A stretch of 64,000 nucleotides of DNA from Bacteroidales bacterium (GTDB lineage: Bacteria; Bacteroidota; Bacteroidia; Bacteroidales; P3), in the NCBI GenBank assembly GCA_024681475.1, contig JAILAT010000001.1, forward strand, positions 62,001 to 126,000, given 5' to 3'. The position numbers and the translations under genes were made by a program. The notes beneath the pieces are model-generated. The model made no database searches. It saw nothing but the letters and a program-made list of their open reading frames with translations, and had not been told where the DNA came from. Below, piece by piece: positions 30,425 through 41,450 of this stretch (position 1 is its first letter; each line of letters opens with the position of its first letter).

Positions 30425-30431
30425 TTAGACA

Positions 30432-30998
30432 ATGGGTAAGAAATCAACTCCTGGCTTAAATACAAGCGCGATGTCCGACATATCGTTCTTGCTGTTGGCG
30501 TTCTTCCTGATGACGTCGAACATCAATACCGATATGGGTATCGCACGGCGCTTGCCACCGCCGTTACCGCCTGATTTTGAGAAGCCGGAAGTTCGTGAGC
30601 GCAACATCTTCCAAGTGAAGATCAACCGCAATGACATGATCCTCTTCAACAAAGAGGTCGGTGATATCAGCCTATTGAAACAGAGAGCCAAAGAATTCTT
30701 GGGCAACCCGACCAACAGTCCCGACCTGCCTGAGAAGGTAGATATGCAGATTGATTATCTGGGCACCTACCCTGTTTCGAAAGGCGTTATCTCATTGCAG
30801 AATGACCGCGGCACGTCGTATGAAGCCTATTTCAAGGTGCAGAACGAATTGACGGCGGCCATCAACGAGATGCGCGACGAACTGTCTCGTGCTAAATTCA
30901 GCAAAGCATACAAAGATTTGGACCAACCTCATAAAGAAGCTATCGACAAGGCAATACCTGTCGCTATCTCTGAAGCAGAACCTAAAGGAGGAAAGTAA
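30432..30998 (+). CDS. exbD: ExbD/TolR-family biopolymer transporter (first copy)
   Basis: 188 aa; GLNTSAMSDISFLLLAFFLMTSNINTDMGIARRLPPPLP. Confidence 0.9.
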   Translation: MGKKSTPGLNTSAMSDISFLLLAFFLMTSNINTDMGIARRLPPPLPPDFEKPEVRERNIFQVKINRNDMILFNKEVGDISLLKQRAKEFLGNPTNSPDLPEKVDMQIDYLGTYPVSKGVISLQNDRGTSYEAYFKVQNELTAAINEMRDELSRAKFSKAYKDLDQPHKEAIDKAIPVAISEAEPKGGK

Positions 30999-31459
30999 TG
31001 GGAAGATTTAAACAAAAAAACGACAAAGGAGCACCGAGCCTGAACATGGGCTCAATGTCCGACATTATTTTCATGCTCTTGTTCTTCTTCATGGTTATCA
31101 CTACGATGCGAGAGAGCAGCCTGTACGTGAAGATCACGGTGCCGAAAGGTACTGAGGTCACCAAGTTGGAGAGAAAAAGTCTGGTCAGCTACATCAATAT
31201 TGGTATTCCTTTGGACGCCAAATACGGTACTGAGCCGCGTCTGCAGCTCGACGACCAGATTGCCAACGTGGACAACGTGCGCGACTTCGTGGAATCGGAG
31301 AAGACCGCTCGCACCGAGGAGGAAAGCAACCTTCTGACCTTCGCCATCAAGGCCGACGGCAAAGTGAAGATGGGTATGATTAGCGACATCAAGCAAGAGC
31401 TTCGCAACGCCGGCGCATTGAAGATTTTCTACAACGCCAGCAAGGATGCGTCTAAATAA
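30998..31459 (+). CDS. exbD: ExbD/TolR-family biopolymer transporter (second copy)
   Basis: 153 aa; PSLNMGSMSDIIFMLLFFFMVITTMRESSLYVKITVPKGTE. Confidence 0.9.
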   Translation: MGRFKQKNDKGAPSLNMGSMSDIIFMLLFFFMVITTMRESSLYVKITVPKGTEVTKLERKSLVSYINIGIPLDAKYGTEPRLQLDDQIANVDNVRDFVESEKTARTEEESNLLTFAIKADGKVKMGMISDIKQELRNAGALKIFYNASKDASK

Positions 31460-31482
31460 ATGCTCGGAAAGTAACTGAATGT

Positions 31483-31518
31483 ATGGAGCTGCTACAATTG
31501 TTGCGGCTCCATTTTTTT
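31483..31518 (+). terminator. rho-independent terminator of the exbB-exbD operon
   Basis: ATGGAGC-TGCTACAATTGTTGCG-GCTCCAT followed by T7; additional internal pairing ACA/TGT. Confidence 0.8.
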
Positions 31519-31551
31519 ATTCACTCGACGACAACAGGAAAGGATGCTGAC

Positions 31552-32268
31552 ATGTTCGAAATGAAGCAATTTGCCTTGGAGGACAGCTCATCGACCATGA
31601 AGGTGGGCACCGACGCCGTATTGCTGGGATGCATCGCCGCCAAGACACTCGACACTCGCAAGGTGCAGCATATTCTTGATGTAGGCACCGGCTGTGGCAT
31701 TGTGGCGTTGATGATGGCACAGCGCTATGCCACATCCACGGTAGATGCCATCGACGTGGACAGCGCCAGCGTCCAGGAGGCCAGCAGCAATTTTGCCAAA
31801 AGCCCTTGGGCTATACGTCTACACGCCAAGCTGCGACCTCTTCAGCAGCACAGCACTCCTACAGCATATGACCTCATCGTCTCCAATCCGCCCTATTTCA
31901 GCAATTCGCTGAAAAACGAGGATGCACGCCGCTCGTTGGCACGCCATGACGACAACCTTTCGACCAACGAACTGATGGAGCACACCGCAAGGCTGCTTTC
32001 TCAAGAGGGTGTGCTGTCGGTCATCGTGCCTGCCGAACAAGCGGAGAGCCTCCTACAGTCGGGCAGCGCCTATGGCCTCTACCCTTTTCATCAAGTGTTC
32101 GTATATGGAAAGACGGGGAAAGTGCCGCGGCTTTGCGTGGTGGATTTGAGCCGGGACAGACAATCTGACTATACGGTCGGACATGAGTCCATTGCCGATG
32201 CCAACGGCGCATACACCGCATGGTACAGAGAATTGACCCAGCCCTTTCTGCTGTGGCGCAAGAATTGA
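31552..32268 (+). CDS. trmN6: tRNA1(Val) (adenine(37)-N6)-methyltransferase-like protein
   Basis: FEMKQFALEDSSSTMKVGTDAVLLG..., SAM motif ILDVGTGCGIVALMMAQR, catalytic NPPY (LIVSNPPYFSNSLK). The longer ORF start at 31483 lies inside the terminator hairpin. Confidence 0.88.
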   Translation: MFEMKQFALEDSSSTMKVGTDAVLLGCIAAKTLDTRKVQHILDVGTGCGIVALMMAQRYATSTVDAIDVDSASVQEASSNFAKSPWAIRLHAKLRPLQQHSTPTAYDLIVSNPPYFSNSLKNEDARRSLARHDDNLSTNELMEHTARLLSQEGVLSVIVPAEQAESLLQSGSAYGLYPFHQVFVYGKTGKVPRLCVVDLSRDRQSDYTVGHESIADANGAYTAWYRELTQPFLLWRKN

Positions 32269-32353
32269 AATGTTGCAAACAAGGGCAATAAAAATACACA
32301 AGTCGTGTTAATTTAAGAAACAATTTTACAACAACGACATACACAGACCGACA

Positions 32354-33082
32354 ATGAAGAGAGCATATCTATTGGGTGCCATGTTGTGTGCCCTAACAAT
32401 GATGCCAGCCTGCAAAAGCACGTTGCAAACCATTAGTCCCTCTTTGATAACACCTATTCCGGAAGGTATTGATTTCAAAGAGTTGGAAAACTTCTGGGAG
32501 GTGATTGACATCCTTTCATACGAAGAAATGAACGACCATCAGCGTGACCTCGTAGATCTGCTCGAAGAAGACGACGTAATGATGCACTTTTACTCGCCAT
32601 CATGCAGTTGGTATTGTGGGGGTATTATTGACACTGTTGTCTCGTCGGCTTGCAAAATGGCTGACGAACATGGCTCTTATGAGGGTATCAACACCCACGA
32701 CTGGGATATCAATACCGCATGGGTTACGAATTCGCAGAACCATGGATTGGGCGAATCGGTCACCTATACTTTTCCGGGCGATTGCCCCCGCATAACCACC
32801 GTTTGCATATTGAATGGCTTCACGCGCAATACCCATGAATGGGCGGACTATTCGCGAGCGAAGAAAATCAAGGTCTACTACGACGGCGAGCCTTACGCCA
32901 TTCTCGAACTTCAAGACACCCGCGATGAGCAAGACTTCGAGGTCGGATTACTGGGATACTTCGATAAGGATCATCCCCAGCAATGGACATTGACTTTTGA
33001 GATATTAGAGGTCTATCCAGGCAGGAAATATCAAAACACAGCCATTACCGAACTCTATTTCGACGGCGTGGACGTACATTGA
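32354..33082 (+). CDS. lipoprotein with NADase-type glycan-binding/discoidin-like domain
   Basis: 242 aa; lipobox MMPAC; GINTHDWDINTAWVTNSQNHGLGESVTYTFPGD...ICILNGFTRN...YSRAKKIKVYYDG. Confidence 0.65.
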   Translation: MKRAYLLGAMLCALTMMPACKSTLQTISPSLITPIPEGIDFKELENFWEVIDILSYEEMNDHQRDLVDLLEEDDVMMHFYSPSCSWYCGGIIDTVVSSACKMADEHGSYEGINTHDWDINTAWVTNSQNHGLGESVTYTFPGDCPRITTVCILNGFTRNTHEWADYSRAKKIKVYYDGEPYAILELQDTRDEQDFEVGLLGYFDKDHPQQWTLTFEILEVYPGRKYQNTAITELYFDGVDVH

Positions 33083-33131
33083 ACGCATGCAACGGATGAG
33101 GGCTTTCGTCGAGATGCCCATCAATAAAAAG

Positions 33132-33160
33132 AAAACCCGTGGGTTACCCCACGGGTTTTT
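33132..33160. terminator. bidirectional terminator between the lipoprotein gene and clpB
   Basis: AAAACCCGTGGG-ttac-CCCACGGGTTTT, 12-bp perfect stem with A/T flanks. Confidence 0.88.
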
Positions 33161-33205
33161 GCTTTTTATTTACAGGCAAGCAGTCCTGTCACAAACTGCC
33201 CCATA

Positions 33206-35854
33206 TCAAGATTTTCGGGTCGCCTCCTCAAAATTCGGCGTGTTGTAGAACACAAACTGATTGTCGATGACATCGATGATGATGGTGTCGCTGGTGTGGA
33301 CCTTTTCCTGCAACAGCTGTTTGGAGAGTTCGTTGAGTATCTCGCGCTGGATGACACGCTTCACGGGACGGGCACCCATGGCAGGGTCGAAGCCTATGGA
33401 GGCCAGCTGGTCGACAGCCTCGTCGGTGGCGTGGATAAGAATCTCGTTCTTTTCAAGCATCTTGGCCACGTTATTCAGCTGTATGCGCACCACATCCTTA
33501 ATCTGTCGCATGGTCAGCGGACGGAACATGATGATTTCGTCGATACGGTTCAGAAACTCGGGGCGCATATTGGCTTTCAGCAAGTCCATCACCTCCTCTT
33601 TTGTCTTTTGCAACGTGTACTCGTTGATGTTCTGTGCATCGCTGAGACGCTCGTGAATGATGTTGCTGCCCATGTTGGAGGTCATGATGATGATGGTATT
33701 CTTGAAGTCCACGGTACGGCCTTTGTTGTCCGTCAGACGACCATCCTCCAGCACCTGCAGCAAGGTGTTGAAAACATCGGGATGGGCTTTCTCTATCTCA
33801 TCGAAGAGCACGATGCTGTAGGGTTTGCGGCGCACCGCCTCGGTCAGCTGGCCACTCTCGTCATAGCCCACATATCCCGGAGGCGCTCCAATGAGTCGGC
33901 TGACGCTGTGACGTTCCTGATACTCCGACATATCGATACGCACCATCATATTCTCGTCGTCGAACAGCACCTCGGCCAAAGCCTTAGCCAGTTCCGTCTT
34001 ACCGACACCTGTGGTGCCCAGGAATATGAAGCTTCCGATAGGACGTTTGCCGTCGCTGAGGCCCGTGCGGCTGCGGCGGATGGCGTCGGCGACAGTCTGG
34101 ATAGCCTCATCCTGTCCCACCACACGGCGGTGCAGCTCCTCTTCGAGATGCAGCAGACGCTCACGCTCGCTCTGCATCATGCGGGTGACAGGGATGCCCG
34201 TCCATTTGCTGACCACTTCAGCGATCTGCTCGCTGTCGACCTCCTCGTTGATCATGGCCTTGTCGGTCTGCAACGCACGGAGCTCGAGTTTCAGCTCGTC
34301 GACGTGTTTCTCGGCTTCCTTGATACGGCCATAGCGCAGTTCGGCGACACGGCCGTAGTCGCCCTGACGTTCAGCCTGCTCGGCCTCAAACTTGTAGTTC
34401 TCAATATTTTTCACCTCGGTCTGGATGGACTCGGCGATACTTTTCTCATGCTGCCAGCGCGCCTTCATGGCGTTGCGCTGCTCCGACAACTCGCCAATCT
34501 CACGGCTGATACGGCTCAACTTGTCGGCATTGAGCTGCTGCTCTTGCGAGTCGCTGTGCTCATTCTCACGACTGATGGCTTCGCGCTCGATCTCCAGCTG
34601 GGTGATACGGCGCTCAATCTCATCGAGTTCCTCTGGCACCGAGTCGATCTCCATTCGCAACTTGGCGGCAGCCTCATCGATAAGGTCGATGGCCTTGTCG
34701 GGCAAGAAACGGTCGGAAATGTAACGGTTGCTCAGCTCAGCGGCAGCGATGATAGCCTCATCCTTGATACGCACCTTGTGGTGCACCTCGTAGCGTTCCT
34801 TCAATCCACGCAGGATGGATATGGTGTCGGCCACATTGGGCTCGTCGATGAGCACACTTTGGAAACGGCGTTCCAATGCTTTGTCTTTCTCGAAATATTT
34901 CTGGTATTCGGCCAGCGTCGTGGCGCCGATGGCACGCAACTCGCCACGAGCCAGAGCAGGCTTCAGGATGTTGGCGGCATCCATTGCGCCTTCGCCACCA
35001 CCGGCACCCACAAGGGTGTGTATCTCATCGATGAAGAGGATGATTTCGCCGTCGCTCTCGTTGATTTCGCGGATGACGCTCTTCAGTCGCTCCTCAAATT
35101 CGCCTTTGTATTTTGCGCCAGCGATAAGTGCGCCCATGTCAAGGGAATAGAGCGTCTTGCTTTTCAGGTTCTCAGGCACATCGCCACTGACGATACGATG
35201 CGCCAGACCTTCGGCAATGGCGGTCTTGCCCACGCCGGGCTCGCCGATAAGGATAGGATTGTTCTTGGTGCGTCGGCTCAGAATCTGCAACACACGGCGT
35301 ATCTCCTCATCACGTCCGATGACGGGATCCAACTTGCCGCTCTGGGCCAGCTGGTTGAGGTTCTTGGCATATTTGTTCAGCGCGTTAAAACTGTCCTCAG
35401 CCGTCTGGCTGCCCACCTTGCTGCCTTTGCGCAGGTCGGCTATGGCGGCGCGGAGCCCCTTCTCGCTGACACCAGCTTCGCGCAACATCTGTGCCAGCCG
35501 GTCACGTCCCGTGGCCAGCGCAAGCAACAGATGCTCGATGCTGACAAAATCGTCGTTCATCTTGCTCGACAGCTGCGAAGCGTTCAGCAGGGCCTGGTTG
35601 GCGTCGTTGCTGAGATACACCTGGCCACCGCTGACATGCGGCAATGCAGCCAACTGGTCGTCGACTTGCTGCGACAGACGGGCAATGTTGACTTCCATTT
35701 TCTTGAGAAGCCACGGTGTGACGTTTTCGTCCTCACTGAGGATTCCCTTGAGAATATGAGTCGTCTCGAGGGAAGGATGCTGATGCGCCAAGGCAATTTC
35801 CTGGGCTTTCTGTATGGCCTCTTGGGCCTTGATTGTAAAATTGTTCAAGTTCAT
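33206..35854 (-). CDS. clpB: ATP-dependent chaperone ClpB
   Basis: 882 aa; N domain, two AAA+ modules ([29 protein letters not shown]) and the M-domain coiled coil. Confidence 0.97.
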   Translation of the reverse strand: MNLNNFTIKAQEAIQKAQEIALAHQHPSLETTHILKGILSEDENVTPWLLKKMEVNIARLSQQVDDQLAALPHVSGGQVYLSNDANQALLNASQLSSKMNDDFVSIEHLLLALATGRDRLAQMLREAGVSEKGLRAAIADLRKGSKVGSQTAEDSFNALNKYAKNLNQLAQSGKLDPVIGRDEEIRRVLQILSRRTKNNPILIGEPGVGKTAIAEGLAHRIVSGDVPENLKSKTLYSLDMGALIAGAKYKGEFEERLKSVIREINESDGEIILFIDEIHTLVGAGGGEGAMDAANILKPALARGELRAIGATTLAEYQKYFEKDKALERRFQSVLIDEPNVADTISILRGLKERYEVHHKVRIKDEAIIAAAELSNRYISDRFLPDKAIDLIDEAAAKLRMEIDSVPEELDEIERRITQLEIEREAISRENEHSDSQEQQLNADKLSRISREIGELSEQRNAMKARWQHEKSIAESIQTEVKNIENYKFEAEQAERQGDYGRVAELRYGRIKEAEKHVDELKLELRALQTDKAMINEEVDSEQIAEVVSKWTGIPVTRMMQSERERLLHLEEELHRRVVGQDEAIQTVADAIRRSRTGLSDGKRPIGSFIFLGTTGVGKTELAKALAEVLFDDENMMVRIDMSEYQERHSVSRLIGAPPGYVGYDESGQLTEAVRRKPYSIVLFDEIEKAHPDVFNTLLQVLEDGRLTDNKGRTVDFKNTIIIMTSNMGSNIIHERLSDAQNINEYTLQKTKEEVMDLLKANMRPEFLNRIDEIIMFRPLTMRQIKDVVRIQLNNVAKMLEKNEILIHATDEAVDQLASIGFDPAMGARPVKRVIQREILNELSKQLLQEKVHTSDTIIIDVIDNQFVFYNTPNFEEATRKS

Positions 35855-36003
35855 TGTTTATGGTCTCCTTCGTTGTAAAAAAGAGCAAAAGAAAGACCAA
35901 AAACAGCCACAATGCCATTATGACATCATAAAAGACATTTTGACAGACTAGGATTATGCCTTGGGGGAAAAGACATAATACTGTTCCAACCTAATAATCA
36001 AAA

Positions 36004-36201
36004 TCAACGGAAAAGCTCAAGCCAGCCTTGGTAACCGCCCCACGAAGAGGCAGGGAAGGCAACCATTAAGAGGAAGAAAAGGGCGACTACCAATCCCAAC
36101 ACCGTGACAATGACCAGCAGCACCTTGCGGCTGCGGCGCCGATGGGGATGAACAGACATTTTCTGCTCAAATTCTTTATCTTCTTCGTATTCCTTGGTCA
36201 T
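36004..36201 (-). CDS. small single-TM hypothetical protein
   Basis: MTKEYEEDKEFEQKMSVHPHRRRSRKVLLVIVTVLGLVVALFFLLMVAFPASSWGGYQGWLELFR: basic cluster then TM; start inferred at 36201. Confidence 0.6.
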   Translation of the reverse strand: MTKEYEEDKEFEQKMSVHPHRRRSRKVLLVIVTVLGLVVALFFLLMVAFPASSWGGYQGWLELFR

Positions 36202-36259
36202 AAAAAAACAATAATGATATAATACTTTTAGGACATTAATCCTGAATAACTGATAAAGG

Positions 36260-36289
36260 AATGGTCCGACCCATGCGGGTCGGACCATT
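36260..36289 (-). terminator. perfect 13-bp inverted repeat downstream of glyA (terminator/attenuator-like hairpin)
   Basis: AATGGTCCGACCC-atgc-GGGTCGGACCATT; no long U-tract on the minus strand. Confidence 0.6.
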
Positions 36290-36303
36290 ATTAGAAACAA
36301 ATC

Positions 36304-37584
36304 TTACCAAGCGAACAGAGGACGGTTCTGCATCATCTCGTTGACCTGGCCGGTGATCTTGGTGCGGACGGCCTCATCGGTCGGGTTGCAGAGCACGGTG
36401 TCGATCATGTCCACAATCACCTGCATGTCGCCTTCTTTAAGGCCACGGGTGGTGATGGCAGGCGTTCCGACGCGCAGACCGCTGGTCTTGAAAGCGCTGC
36501 GGCTATCGAAAGGCACCATATTCTTGTTGACGGTGATGTCAGCAGCAACCAAAGCGTTCTCAGCCTCCTTACCGGTCAGCTCGGGGAACTTGGTGCGCAG
36601 GTCGATAAGCATGAGGTGGTTGTCGGTGCCGCCGCTGATGACCTTGTAACCCTTGTTGACGAAAGCCTCGCACATGGTCTTGGCGTTCTTCATCACCTGC
36701 TGGATGTACTGGTCGTAGCTGTCGGTCAAAGCCTCGCCAAAAGCGACGGCCTTGGCGGCGATGACGTGCTCCAGCGGGCCACCCTGCGTGCCGGGGAACA
36801 CGGCGCTGTCGAGCAGGGCGCTCATCTTCTTGATTTCACCCTTCGGAGTGGTCTTGCCCCAAGGATTGTCGAAGTCCTGACCCATGAGGATCATACCGCC
36901 GCGGGGACCACGGAGAGTCTTGTGGGTGGTGGTGGTGACGATATGGCAATACTTGACGGCGTTATTCAGGTAACCCTTGGCAATCATGCCGCTGGGGTGG
37001 CTGATGTCGCCCATGAGGATGGCGCCAATCTTGTCGGCGATAGCGCGCATGCGCTCCCAATCCCAGTCACGGCTGTAGGCCGAGCCACCGCCGATGATGA
37101 GCTTGGGATGATACTCGAGGGCTTTCTTCTCCATGTCCTCATAGTCGACCGTACCGGTCTCTTCTTTCACCTGATAGCCAACAACTTTGTAGTTGATACC
37201 CGAGAAGTTGACGGGGCTGCCGTGGCTGAGGTGACCGCCGTGGTTGAGGTCCATACCCATGAAGGTGTCGCCGCTGTTGAGGCAAGCCAGGAAGACAGCC
37301 ATATTGGCCTGGGCACCACTGTGGGGCTGTACGTTAGCCCAGCAGGCACCGTAGAGTTTCTTGGCGCGCTCGATGGCGATGGTCTCGCTCTGGTCCACCA
37401 CCTGGCAGCCGCCGTAGTAGCGCTTGCCGGGGTAGCCTTCAGCATATTTGTTGGTCATCACGGAGCCCATTGCCTCCATGACCTGGTCGCTGACAAAATT
37501 CTCAGAGGCAATCAGTTCGATGCCTTTGGTTTGACGCTCACGCTCTTTCTGGATGAGGTCGAAAATCGCGGTATCTCTTTGCAT
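36304..37584 (-). CDS. glyA: serine hydroxymethyltransferase
   Basis: 426 aa; [40 protein letters not shown]-Lys [14 protein letters not shown]. Confidence 0.97.
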   Translation of the reverse strand: MQRDTAIFDLIQKERERQTKGIELIASENFVSDQVMEAMGSVMTNKYAEGYPGKRYYGGCQVVDQSETIAIERAKKLYGACWANVQPHSGAQANMAVFLACLNSGDTFMGMDLNHGGHLSHGSPVNFSGINYKVVGYQVKEETGTVDYEDMEKKALEYHPKLIIGGGSAYSRDWDWERMRAIADKIGAILMGDISHPSGMIAKGYLNNAVKYCHIVTTTTHKTLRGPRGGMILMGQDFDNPWGKTTPKGEIKKMSALLDSAVFPGTQGGPLEHVIAAKAVAFGEALTDSYDQYIQQVMKNAKTMCEAFVNKGYKVISGGTDNHLMLIDLRTKFPELTGKEAENALVAADITVNKNMVPFDSRSAFKTSGLRVGTPAITTRGLKEGDMQVIVDMIDTVLCNPTDEAVRTKITGQVNEMMQNRPLFAW

Positions 37585-37625
37585 ATCAATAAGGTATTTT
37601 AAAATATTGTTATTCTTATAAAATG

Positions 37626-37657
37626 CAAAGATACGAATAAAAATGAAATAGCGGCAA
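37626..37657 (-). promoter_or_regulatory. Bacteroidetes-type promoter for glyA
   Basis: Minus strand TTG-N21-TATCTTTG about 41 nt upstream of the glyA start. Confidence 0.6.
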
Positions 37658-37675
37658 TTGTTGGGGATTTTTTAG

Positions 37676-37683
37676 TATCTTTG
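37676..37683 (+). promoter_or_regulatory. putative -7 element (TATCTTTG) for mutL
   Basis: TAnnTTTG match ~90 nt upstream of ATG 37771, divergent from the glyA promoter. Confidence 0.4.
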
Positions 37684-37770
37684 CCATCGCGCTTTGCGGT
37701 TGTCCTGCCTTGCATACTCACTGCAGTACAGCACATTACAATCATTGCAAAGTGCCTAATAAGAATAAAA

Positions 37771-39612
37771 ATGAGTGATATTATCAACATATTGCCCGAC
37801 AGCGTGGCCAACCAGATTGCCGCCGGCGAGGTGGTGGAACGCCCCGCCTCGGCAGTGAAGGAAATGCTGGAGAACGCCATGGATGCAGGCGCGACGGCCA
37901 TCGAGCTGATTGTCAAGGATGCCGGACGCACACTGATTCAGGTCATCGACAACGGCTGCGGCATGTCGGACAGCGACGCACGACTCTGCTTCGAGCGTCA
38001 CGCCACGTCGAAAATCCACAAAGCCGACGACCTTTTCGCTATCCGCACCATGGGATTCCGCGGCGAGGCGCTGGCCGCCATCGCCGCCGTGTCGCAAGTG
38101 GAGCTACGCACCCGCCAGCACGACAGCGAGCTGGGCACCGAGGTGCAGGTGGAAGGCTCAGACGTGAAGGAACAGTGTCCCTGCAACTGCGCGCCAGGCA
38201 CCTCCATCGCTGTCAAGAACCTGTTTTTCAACATCCCTGCACGGCGCAATTTTCTGAAAAAAGACAGCATCGAGTTGTCGCATATCGAGGAGATTTTCCG
38301 TCGCGTAGCGCTGGCCAACTGCGACAAGGACTTTGCCTTCCACCACAACGGAAGGCTGCTCTACGACCTGAAAGCCAGCAATCTGGCACAACGTATCGCC
38401 GGACTCTTCGGCAACAATTACAAGGAGCGTCTCTTTCATGTGCATGAAGAGACCGACATTGTGCGCATCGACGGCTACATTGGCAAGGCAGAGTATGCCA
38501 AACGCACCCGCGGCGAGCAGTATCTTTTCGTCAACAATCGCTTTATCAAGCATATAGGGCTCTCTTCCGCCATCGAGAAGGCGTATGCCGAGCTTATTCC
38601 GGAGCGCACCTATCCCTCCTATTTCGTGATGCTCGAGGTGGACCCCAGCAAAATTGACGTGAACATACACCCCACCAAGACAGAGGTTAAATTCACCGAC
38701 GAGAGTGTGATTTACGCCATCCTGCGGGCGGCGACAAAGAAGGCGTTGGGCCAGTTTTCGCTGGCCACCGAGCTGGAGTTCAACCCCAGCACCGAGTTCG
38801 ACTTTGCGCCAGCGCCGAAAGACTATACGCCTCAGCCCCCGAAGGTTAGCTACAACTCCAATTACAATCCTTTCGCAAGTCAGAGCGAGACGCGTTTTGA
38901 CTCTTTCAGCAGCAAGAAAAGCCCCTCACGCCACGAGTTCGAACATTTCTTCGACGACACCGACAAACCCTCGGCACGGAGCGAAGAGTGCGCCAGCACC
39001 CCCTCTTTAATCCCCAACGCCGAACATGCCACTGGCACTACGCAGAAAACAAGCGAGATGCCGCTAAGCTATCTAGGGCGCTACATTGTATCGACACTGA
39101 AGTCGGGCATCCTCATCATCGACCAGCAGCGGGCGCATGAGCGCATCATCTACGAACGGCTGATGCTTCGTATGGAACAATCTCAGGCCGCCGCACAGCA
39201 GCTGCTGTTTCCCGTCAACTGCCGTTTCAACGCCGGCGACAGCGAGGTGCTGATGGAGATGTTCCCCGAGCTGAAACAGCTGGGATTCGCCATAGAGCCT
39301 CTGGGCCAGAACACTTTTGTGGTGACAGCCACACCGGTAGACATCACCGACAACGACATACAGAGCCTGCTGGAGCAAGCCATCAGTGATTACAAAGGCA
39401 GCATGATGCAGAAGTTCAGCGACCGCAAGCAGAGCCTCTGCGCCGCCCTGGCGCGGCAGACGGCCGTGAAGGCGGGCGCCACGTTGTATCCTCAGGAAAT
39501 GCAGCAGCTCATCGCCGACCTTTTCTCATGCCAAGTGCCACACACCGCTCCTTCAGGCAAGCGCACCATGTTCATTCTCAACGAACAAGAACTAGCAGAA
39601 CGATTCAAATGA
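37771..39612 (+). CDS. mutL: DNA mismatch repair protein MutL
   Basis: MSDIINILPDSVANQIAAGEVVERPASAVKEMLENAMDAGAT..., RGEALAAIAAVSQVEL; ATG at 37771 rather than the ORF-track start at 37681. Confidence 0.96.
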   Translation: MSDIINILPDSVANQIAAGEVVERPASAVKEMLENAMDAGATAIELIVKDAGRTLIQVIDNGCGMSDSDARLCFERHATSKIHKADDLFAIRTMGFRGEALAAIAAVSQVELRTRQHDSELGTEVQVEGSDVKEQCPCNCAPGTSIAVKNLFFNIPARRNFLKKDSIELSHIEEIFRRVALANCDKDFAFHHNGRLLYDLKASNLAQRIAGLFGNNYKERLFHVHEETDIVRIDGYIGKAEYAKRTRGEQYLFVNNRFIKHIGLSSAIEKAYAELIPERTYPSYFVMLEVDPSKIDVNIHPTKTEVKFTDESVIYAILRAATKKALGQFSLATELEFNPSTEFDFAPAPKDYTPQPPKVSYNSNYNPFASQSETRFDSFSSKKSPSRHEFEHFFDDTDKPSARSEECASTPSLIPNAEHATGTTQKTSEMPLSYLGRYIVSTLKSGILIIDQQRAHERIIYERLMLRMEQSQAAAQQLLFPVNCRFNAGDSEVLMEMFPELKQLGFAIEPLGQNTFVVTATPVDITDNDIQSLLEQAISDYKGSMMQKFSDRKQSLCAALARQTAVKAGATLYPQEMQQLIADLFSCQVPHTAPSGKRTMFILNEQELAERFK

Positions 39613-39674
39613 ACAGTCATCACTAAGAAGACCACACAATTGTCCAACAACTGACCAGCAACAATAAAGAAAAC

Positions 39675-40511
39675 ATGACACAACAATATGCACCCCAAGG
39701 CTTCCGGATTTTGCCGCCTGCCGTCAAGCACCTGATCATCATCAACGCCCTTTTCTTTTTGACGACCCTCGTGCTTCGCTATTCCATGGGCATTGACTTG
39801 AACCAGTATCTGGCACTGTTCTTTGTGGGGAGCGACTTTTTCCGCCCGTGGCAATTTGTCACCCACATGTTTATTCACGAGAACTTCATGCATCTGTTTC
39901 TCAACATGTTTGCCCTGTGGATGTTCGGCAACATACTGGAGAACTTGTGGGGCACCAAGCGCTTCCTTTTCTATTTCTTTGTATGCGGCATAGGAGCTGG
40001 CCTTATCAGCACACTGGCGACATGGATCACCTCCTCTATCGTGTTGGCCGACATCAACGCCTTCGCTGCAGCACCTTCGCCGGAAGAATTGGCACACGTC
40101 TGCACCCGACACTTCAGAGGATTCTACGACCCCGAACTGCTGAGCAATGCCGTAACCGAATGGCGCAACAATCCGGAAATGACCGACTTGGGCTTCGGCT
40201 ACACCGAGGAACTTATGAAGATGTATCAACGGTTCACCATCGGCATCCCTTCATTGGGCGCGTCGGGAGCCACCTACGGCATCCTGCTTGCCTTCGCCAT
40301 GATGTTCCCCAACGAGCGCATTTACCTTTACTTCCTAGTACCCATGAAGGTGAAATGGTTTGTCATCGGATTCATCGTGATTGAGTTCATCAGCGGAATC
40401 ACAGGCTTCAACCAGCTCGTAGGTCATTTTGCCCATCTGGGTGGCATGCTGTTCGGCCTGATACTCATGTTGATGTGGCGGCGCCGCGACCGAAACAGCC
40501 GCTGGCAATAA
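39675..40511 (+). CDS. rhomboid-family intramembrane serine protease
   Basis: 278 aa; HENFMHLFLNMFALWMFG, GASGATYGILLAF (catalytic Ser), GHFAHLGGMLFG (catalytic His). Confidence 0.9.
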   Translation: MTQQYAPQGFRILPPAVKHLIIINALFFLTTLVLRYSMGIDLNQYLALFFVGSDFFRPWQFVTHMFIHENFMHLFLNMFALWMFGNILENLWGTKRFLFYFFVCGIGAGLISTLATWITSSIVLADINAFAAAPSPEELAHVCTRHFRGFYDPELLSNAVTEWRNNPEMTDLGFGYTEELMKMYQRFTIGIPSLGASGATYGILLAFAMMFPNERIYLYFLVPMKVKWFVIGFIVIEFISGITGFNQLVGHFAHLGGMLFGLILMLMWRRRDRNSRWQ

Positions 40512-40538
40512 GGATGCAAACCTCTAACAATTGGCACA

Positions 40539-41450
40539 ATGGGTGAAAACAGACGCGGACTGATATACGGATTTCTGTGCTACTGCATCTGGGGCCTGTT
40601 CCCGCTCTACTGGAAACTGATAGAGCATGTGGACAGCATCGAGATTCTGGCCAACCGCATGGTCTGGTCGGGTGTATTCATGGCCATATTCTTCATGGGC
40701 ATCCGACAGGTGAGATTAAGGAGCCACGTCAAACAACCCATACAATACTTGAAACTGCTCGGCACAGGCAGCATGATGACCTTCAACTGGGGTCTCTACA
40801 TCTGGGCCATCAACCACGGATATATCCTTGAAAGCAGCCTGGGCTACTATATCAATCCGCTGCTCAACGTGTTGCTGGGATTTCTGTTTCTCCACGAGCG
40901 GCTGAACCGTGCCCAGACGGTGGCGCTGCTGCTGGCGCTGGCCGGCGTGCTCTATTTCACCATCGACTATGGGCGCTTTCCCATCATCTCCATTGCGCTG
41001 GCCACCTCGTTTGCCTTCTATGGCCTGTTCAAAAAAAAGATGAAACTCAACGCCACCGCGGCGCTGACCGTGGAGACGCTGTGGATGGTACCTCCTGCAC
41101 TGATATTCATTATCCTGCTGACTGTCAATGGCAATTCGGCGCTCGTCAACTACCAGCCGTGGCATTACAATGCGTTGGTCGAGCCCAATATGTATCTTAC
41201 ATGGCTGCTTCTTTTCCTTGCCGGTGCCGTCACAGCCATACCCTTGCTGCTCTATGGCAAAGCGGCCGAGCGCATCAGCTTGTCGGCCTTGGGTTTTCTG
41301 CAATACGTGTCGCCAACAGGGCAGTTCCTCATCGGCATACTGGTCTACCACGAAACGATGACCACCGCCCATCTGGTCTGCTTCGGATGCATCTGGGCGG
41401 GGCTCACCATCTTCACCATCGACATGGTCAAAGGGCTAAGGAAGAGATGA
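40539..41450 (+). CDS. rarD: EamA-family transporter, RarD type
   Basis: 303 aa; RGLIYGFLCYCIWGLFPLYWKLIEHVDSIEILANRMVWS...NWGLYIWAINHGYILESSLGYYINPL. Confidence 0.92.
   Translation: MGENRRGLIYGFLCYCIWGLFPLYWKLIEHVDSIEILANRMVWSGVFMAIFFMGIRQVRLRSHVKQPIQYLKLLGTGSMMTFNWGLYIWAINHGYILESSLGYYINPLLNVLLGFLFLHERLNRAQTVALLLALAGVLYFTIDYGRFPIISIALATSFAFYGLFKKKMKLNATAALTVETLWMVPPALIFIILLTVNGNSALVNYQPWHYNALVEPNMYLTWLLLFLAGAVTAIPLLLYGKAAERISLSALGFLQYVSPTGQFLIGILVYHETMTTAHLVCFGCIWAGLTIFTIDMVKGLRKR

Noticed and set aside
30998-31459. Two exbD genes as an unusual duplication
   Set aside because: Paired ExbD genes after ExbB are common in Bacteroidetes
33296-35878. 860-codon ORF antisense to clpB
   Set aside because: Exact antisense of a highly conserved gene; no recognisable domain; long antisense frames arise here from the GC-rich third codon position
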